Below are positions 60,194 through 64,000 of a stretch of DNA of 64,000 nucleotides, one piece after another. This DNA comes from CAYOOP01 sp964405685 (GTDB lineage: Bacteria > Pseudomonadota > Alphaproteobacteria > Rickettsiales > SXRF01), in contig CAYOOP010000003.1 of assembly GCA_964405685.1 (NCBI GenBank), positions 62,001 to 126,000 on the forward strand, given 5' to 3'. Below the pieces are notes generated by a model. It saw nothing but the letters and a program-made list of their open reading frames with translations, made no database searches and had not been told where the DNA came from. The position numbers and the translations under genes were made by a program. Each line of letters starts with the position of its first letter. Within the stretch, counting starts at the first letter, position 1.

Positions 60194-61580
60194 GGGTGTC
60201 CTCAGCGTCGATGGAGCGCTTCATCGTATCGGCAAAACCAAAATAAGCAAGCTGTCCCGCAAAGGTTGGTTCCACATGGTGGCATTTAAAGGTTCCGGCG
60301 AGCACACCGGTTTCGCGCATTGCACCTGGCACAAAGCTAAACAAGGGGCGAATGACCAACTGGTCGTTCTCAATGCCTACCACTTCAGAAATGGCAGTAA
60401 TGCGCCGTGCGCCGTCACGCATACGTTCCAGCTGCACGATCAGCTGAATTGCTGCGGCGATTTGGTATCGAAGCGATTGTGGCAAAATGGCGATGCCGGA
60501 CATGCCGACTAGGTTTTCAATACGGTTCACGCAATCACGCGGGGAGTTGGCGTGGATGGTAGCCATTGAGCCATCGTGGCCGGTGTTCATGGCCGAAAGC
60601 ACGTCAATCACCTCATCACCGCGCATCTCACCCAAGATGATGCGGTCTGGGCGCATCCTGAGGGCGTTTTTTACCAGTTGCCGCTGGCTCACCTCACCGG
60701 CACCTTCAATGTTCGCAGGCCGTGTTTCTAAGCGCAGCACGTGCGGTTGTTGCAATTGTAACTCCGCGGCGTCCTCAATTGTCACCACACGCTCGCCGTT
60801 GTCGATATGGCCCGAAAGCGCATTAAGCAGCGTGGTTTTACCGGAACCGGTACCGCCGGAGATGATGATGTTAAGGCGCGACGCGGCGCAGATGGAAAGA
60901 AAATCCGACATCGCCAGGTTTAAAGAACCATAGCCGATATAATCTTTAAGCCCCATATGCGCGCGTTTAAATTTACGGATAGAGACCAAGCAACCATTGA
61001 GTGCTAACGGCGGAATAATCGCGTTAAAGCGCGAGCCATCGGGCATGCGCGCATCCACCATGGGGCTTGATTCGTCGACGCGGCGGCCGACCAGCGAGAC
61101 GATTTTCTGAATGGTATTAAGCAAGTGGCGCTCGCTATTAAAGCGCACGTCGCTCAAATACACTTTCCCTTTTTTCTCCACGTAGACTTGCTTGTGGCCG
61201 TTGATCATGATGTCGTTGACGTCGTTGTCTTTTAGCAGCACCTCAATCGGTCCAAACCCCAGCAAGTCATTGAGCACTTGCTCACGCAGCAAATCCTGCT
61301 GGCCGGAGGTGAGGGGCACATTGAGCTCGGTGCGGACAAAGCTATCGATCGTTGAAGTAATGCGCGAGCGCTTCAGCGAATCGGATAGGCCTTCGAGCGA
61401 ACGAAAATCAATGCGGTCAACAAGCGCAGTGACCACTTGTTCCCGTGCGGCGGAAAACTCGCGGGTTTCAAGCCCGGCATCCTGCGAATAGGCAACGGTG
61501 CGTGCGGTTGCTTGCGGGTCGGTGACCGCTAGCGATGCTGCAGGGGCTTGGGCGGCGGAATCTTGTTTTTTACCAAACAC
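60186..61580 (-). CDS. cpaF: Tad pilus assembly ATPase CpaF/TadA
   Basis: Secretion-type ATPase that powers pilus extension and retraction. The 464-aa protein has the VirB11-like N domain and a Walker A GGTGSGKTTLLNAL near residue 240. An Asp box (VTIEDAAELQLQ), Walker B region (RIILGEMRGDEVIDVL) and His box (ATIHANSPRDCVNR) follow. It lies between cpaE (72-base gap) and tadB. Confidence 0.93.
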   Translation of the reverse strand: MFGKKQDSAAQAPAASLAVTDPQATARTVAYSQDAGLETREFSAAREQVVTALVDRIDFRSLEGLSDSLKRSRITSTIDSFVRTELNVPLTSGQQDLLREQVLNDLLGFGPIEVLLKDNDVNDIMINGHKQVYVEKKGKVYLSDVRFNSERHLLNTIQKIVSLVGRRVDESSPMVDARMPDGSRFNAIIPPLALNGCLVSIRKFKRAHMGLKDYIGYGSLNLAMSDFLSICAASRLNIIISGGTGSGKTTLLNALSGHIDNGERVVTIEDAAELQLQQPHVLRLETRPANIEGAGEVSQRQLVKNALRMRPDRIILGEMRGDEVIDVLSAMNTGHDGSMATIHANSPRDCVNRIENLVGMSGIAILPQSLRYQIAAAIQLIVQLERMRDGARRITAISEVVGIENDQLVIRPLFSFVPGAMRETGVLAGTFKCHHVEPTFAGQLAYFGFADTMKRSIDAEDTHV

Positions 61581-61652
61581 GTAGTTTACCTAAGTTATCA
61601 CGAGATTTGAGCCTTCGATTCTACTCTCAAAAACTTGCCAATGGGTTAAACT

Positions 61653-62876
61653 TTAGCGTTTGGCAAACAACCCGGAAAGACTTTTTTTGTTAGTATTATC
61701 AATAGGTTCTACGGGAACACCCGTTGCAAGCGAATGCATGCGGGCAGCAATTTGCTGATACGCGGTGCGCAACTCCGAGGCCCCGCTTTCAATGACCGTT
61801 TTGCCCTGGTTTTCTGCCGCGACCACGGCTTTGGTATCGTTAGGGAGCATGAATTCCGCTTTGAGCGTGGAGACACGTTCAAACTCCGTCAGGGTGACGG
61901 CTTCCTTAAATTTAGAGCCCATCCGGTTAATGACCAAGGAGAGATGGTCACGGGTTAGGCCGCTTTCATGCCAGGCACCCAGCAGACGGGTGACATGGGT
62001 TAGCGAGCGCAACCACAGCTCAGACACCAAGAAATTATGATTCAAACGCAATTGCAACGTTTGCACCCACTCGTCCCAGCAGTGCGGTATATCGAATATC
62101 ACATAGGCGTATTGCGTGCGCAGCGCCTTGACAAGGTCTTGGATGGTCTTGGGGTTGACACTCGGGAAAAAACGCAACTCACTGGGTGCCGCAATCACTT
62201 TCAAATGCTTGCTGTAAGGCGAGGCCATTTTGTTGACGAGCGACACGTCAATCCCGCGATCTGGGTATTCGAGTAGCTCTTTAATACCGTAGCGCGATTG
62301 AATGTTCAGATAGCGCGCGATCATCCCAAACTGATAGTCGAGGTCCACAAGCACGGTCGGTTTTTGATAGGTCTCCGCCAGTGCATAGGCCACGTTAAGC
62401 GCTACCGTACTGCTGCCATTGCCAGAAGCGGCACCGTAAAAACTAATCGCAAACCCTTCGGGTCCGCGCACTTCGTGCGTAAAGGCTGCGGGCTTGATGC
62501 GTGCGGTGCTCGAGGCTTGCTGCAATGATTGCTGCATGGCAGAGAGATCAACCGGATAAGCAAAATATTCGACAATGCCGCGTTTAATCAGTTCGCGGTA
62601 AAACCCAACGTCGTTAATTTCACCGGCAACCACCACGCACACCGACGGATCACATACTTCGGCGAGTGCATCTAAATCGGGCAGTACATCCTGTCCGCGC
62701 TTGCCGATGTCGACCACCAAATACTGCGGCGTTCTTCCTTGCGCGCTGATGGCCACTGCTGCGGCAGCGGTGCTTTCGTGAATGTGGATATCGGAAATGA
62801 GGAGGGCCTTAGAGAGGGTATCGGCAGAAACGCCCTTGTGCGTATCGGCATGGATGAGCATCAAATCATGCGACAT
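61653..62876 (-). CDS. cpaE: Tad pilus localisation protein CpaE/TadZ
   Basis: Places the pilus machine, often at a cell pole. The 407-aa protein has an N-terminal receiver-like domain without a clear phospho-acceptor and a ParA/MinD-like domain (YVIFDIPHCWDEWV, LVINRMGSKFKEAVTL). Its P-loop is GAASGNGSST; the two lysines of the ParA deviant Walker motif (KGGxGKT) are missing, as in other CpaE/TadZ proteins, so ATP use may be weak. It is 9 bases after cpaD. Confidence 0.88.
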   Translation of the reverse strand: MSHDLMLIHADTHKGVSADTLSKALLISDIHIHESTAAAAVAISAQGRTPQYLVVDIGKRGQDVLPDLDALAEVCDPSVCVVVAGEINDVGFYRELIKRGIVEYFAYPVDLSAMQQSLQQASSTARIKPAAFTHEVRGPEGFAISFYGAASGNGSSTVALNVAYALAETYQKPTVLVDLDYQFGMIARYLNIQSRYGIKELLEYPDRGIDVSLVNKMASPYSKHLKVIAAPSELRFFPSVNPKTIQDLVKALRTQYAYVIFDIPHCWDEWVQTLQLRLNHNFLVSELWLRSLTHVTRLLGAWHESGLTRDHLSLVINRMGSKFKEAVTLTEFERVSTLKAEFMLPNDTKAVVAAENQGKTVIESGASELRTAYQQIAARMHSLATGVPVEPIDNTNKKSLSGLFAKR

Positions 62877-62885
62877 CGGGCTCTC

Positions 62886-63467
62886 CTAACGGGATGCGGA
62901 TGAAGACGATGCGCTCACACTGCCCTCGCTTAATTTTTGTGCGCCTGATTGGTAGGATTCCACAACGCCAACAGCTTTTTTGCCGTCGCTTAAACCCGTG
63001 GGGCCGGGGTTGGTGAGTTGCTTGCTGTCATTAATCATCCGTACGGTGTTGTAGGACACCGCGCAACCGACGTTTTGGCTCGGAAGATTGTTGACATTGT
63101 GAGAGGTATCCACCACGCGCTGATCGCAATCGGCGGCGGTGGTTCTGACATAAGAAAGAATCGCCATATCGCCACCCGCATCAGCGGCGGCGGCCGTAAA
63201 AGGAATGCGCGCGCTACGCAGCGATTTTTCGGCAGCGGTGCAGGCGGCAGAAGGCTTCGCGCATTGCAACACGACATTAGCAGGAGCGTCACGCTTGACC
63301 CAATTCATCAATTCTTTGGAGGAGGCGGCACTAACAAGCGGTACGCTCACCACTTCACGCGATTGTTGCATCAGCGATTCAGGCCCGTCATAGGTTTTGG
63401 CCTGGTGGGGCGAAGGTAGGCACCCAACGAGGAGCAATACGAGCGGGGATATGCGTACAACGTTCAT
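62886..63467 (-). CDS. cpaD: Tad pilus lipoprotein CpaD
   Basis: Outer-membrane-associated assembly factor. The 193-aa protein has a lipobox (LLLVGC, Cys16) and the CpaD core, which ends with CAVSYNTVRMINDSKQLTNP, then GPTGLSDGKKAVGVVESYQS. A Ser-rich tail closes it. It lies between cpaC (4-base gap) and cpaE. Confidence 0.87.
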   Translation of the reverse strand: MNVVRISPLVLLLVGCLPSPHQAKTYDGPESLMQQSREVVSVPLVSAASSKELMNWVKRDAPANVVLQCAKPSAACTAAEKSLRSARIPFTAAAADAGGDMAILSYVRTTAADCDQRVVDTSHNVNNLPSQNVGCAVSYNTVRMINDSKQLTNPGPTGLSDGKKAVGVVESYQSGAQKLSEGSVSASSSSASR

Positions 63468-63471
63468 TTCA

Positions 63472-64000
63472 TTACTCCGTCATGAAGCCCGCCGGGCCTT
63501 CCAGGCGCGGCGTGTTTTCAGGGTTAGGTGTTCCGCTAATGTTGCCATAGAACAGCATATCCATTTGCGTTGGCGCGACAAAATTATCGGTCGGCAATTT
63601 GACATCCGCGCTTTTAACGGGGTCAACAATGTAAGGGGTTACGGCAATCACCAGTTCGGATTCATTGCGTTGGAACTCGGTGCTTCTAAACAAGGCACCG
63701 ATAACAGGGAGTTCTTTAACGCCTGGGAGTTGATCCACACTCGCGCGCGTTTCATCTTTGAGCAAGCCGGCGATCATGAAACTTTCGCCTGGTGCCAATT
63801 CCACGGTGGTTTTCGCGCGGCGGGTGGTGAGTGCCGGAACGACGAACCCGGAAATTGTCACCGAGTTGGCGCTGTCGAGCGCCGATACTTCAGGCTGTAC
63901 TTCAATGCGCAGACGGTCCGGCGTTAGCACGTAGGGCTTGAATTTCACGGAAACACCGAAGGGTTTGTATTCAACCGTAATCGTACTACCGCCGCCAGAG
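63472..64000 (-). CDS. cpaC: Tad pilus secretin CpaC/RcpA (N-terminal part outside window)
   Basis: Outer-membrane channel for the Tad pilus. The 176 visible codons are the C-terminal part of the secretin domain: GGGSTITVEYKPFGVSVKFK, then EVSALDSANSVTISG, ALTTRRAKTTVELAPGESFM, AGLLKDETRASVDQLPG, LPVIGALFRSTEFQRNESEL, and VIAVTPYIVDPV. The reading frame enters from beyond base 64000, so the signal peptide and BON/N domains are not seen. It is the first visible gene of the leftward cpa operon. Confidence 0.9.
   Translation of the reverse strand, partial: SGGGSTITVEYKPFGVSVKFKPYVLTPDRLRIEVQPEVSALDSANSVTISGFVVPALTTRRAKTTVELAPGESFMIAGLLKDETRASVDQLPGVKELPVIGALFRSTEFQRNESELVIAVTPYIVDPVKSADVKLPTDNFVAPTQMDMLFYGNISGTPNPENTPRLEGPAGFMTE

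Overview
This window looks like chromosomal DNA of a free-living-type alphaproteobacterium. The evidence is an ATP12-type F1-ATPase chaperone, a ChpT phosphotransferase, DUF2336, DUF484, DUF3108 and DUF6111 proteins, an alphaproteobacterial cpa/tad pilus locus, a RibBA with a degenerate second half, and the aroE-coaE-dnaQ gene string. The order cannot be fixed by eye. Coding density is very high, with no gene-free gap longer than about 210 bases. Many genes overlap by 4 bases (ATGA) or 1 base, which points to translational coupling. No tRNA, rRNA or CRISPR array was seen.

Layout. At 1-3.2 kb lie thyX (partial), rsmD, a DUF2336 protein, a small lipoprotein and an unknown helical protein. At 3.3-7.0 kb, aroE-coaE-dnaQ-prfC run rightward. 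At 7.0-11.1 kb an opposing operon runs aroG - fic - DUF6111 - cca - dapB. At 11.1-13.1 kb a Tat-exported alpha/beta hydrolase gene is cut by an 833-bp IS5-family element with a CTAG duplication. At 13.1-18.3 kb a leftward riboflavin operon (ribD-ribE-[parD-parE]-ribBA-crcB-rluC-atp12) carries a toxin-antitoxin pair inside it. At 18.4-21.7 kb are mreC-mreD-mrdA (rod shape), with a palindrome filling the mreC-mreD gap. At 21.9-23.6 kb is a yceI-cytochrome b561-yceI operon. PBP1A and an AMIN-domain amidase follow at 23.6-27.3 kb, then an S24 repressor.

At 28.1-34.3 kb is a chpT-cheA-cheW-cheY-cheB-cheR operon whose CheA ends in a receiver domain; a chemoreceptor gene lies 8 kb further on. At 34.3-38.7 kb are DUF3429, mscL, an RlmI-like methyltransferase, xerC, DUF484 and transaldolase, all leftward. 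An antitoxin gene with the remnant of its toxin sits just before priA-miaA (38.8-42.0 kb). At 43.8-45.4 kb are purQ, purS and DUF3108. At 45.5 kb a ClpB lacking its N-terminal domain follows a heat-shock-like promoter. At 47.8-53.7 kb is a tripartite RND efflux operon. At 53.8-56.1 kb are a complete, isolated phage-type large terminase and three small proteins of unknown role, with a perfect CtrA-type box among them. uvrB and the tadC-tadB-cpaF-cpaE-cpaD-cpaC pilus genes fill the right end; cpaC runs off the window.

Main themes are polar and envelope biology (CtrA-pathway ChpT, Tad pili, chemotaxis, the elongasome) and many small selfish or regulatory modules fitted tightly into housekeeping operons: ParDE, Fic, a decayed TA pair, an IS element and several palindromic repeats. 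The most worthwhile follow-ups are the terminase/small-protein/CtrA-box cluster, the mreD ribosome-binding site held in a palindrome arm, the naturally N-domain-less ClpB, and the toxins coupled to essential genes.
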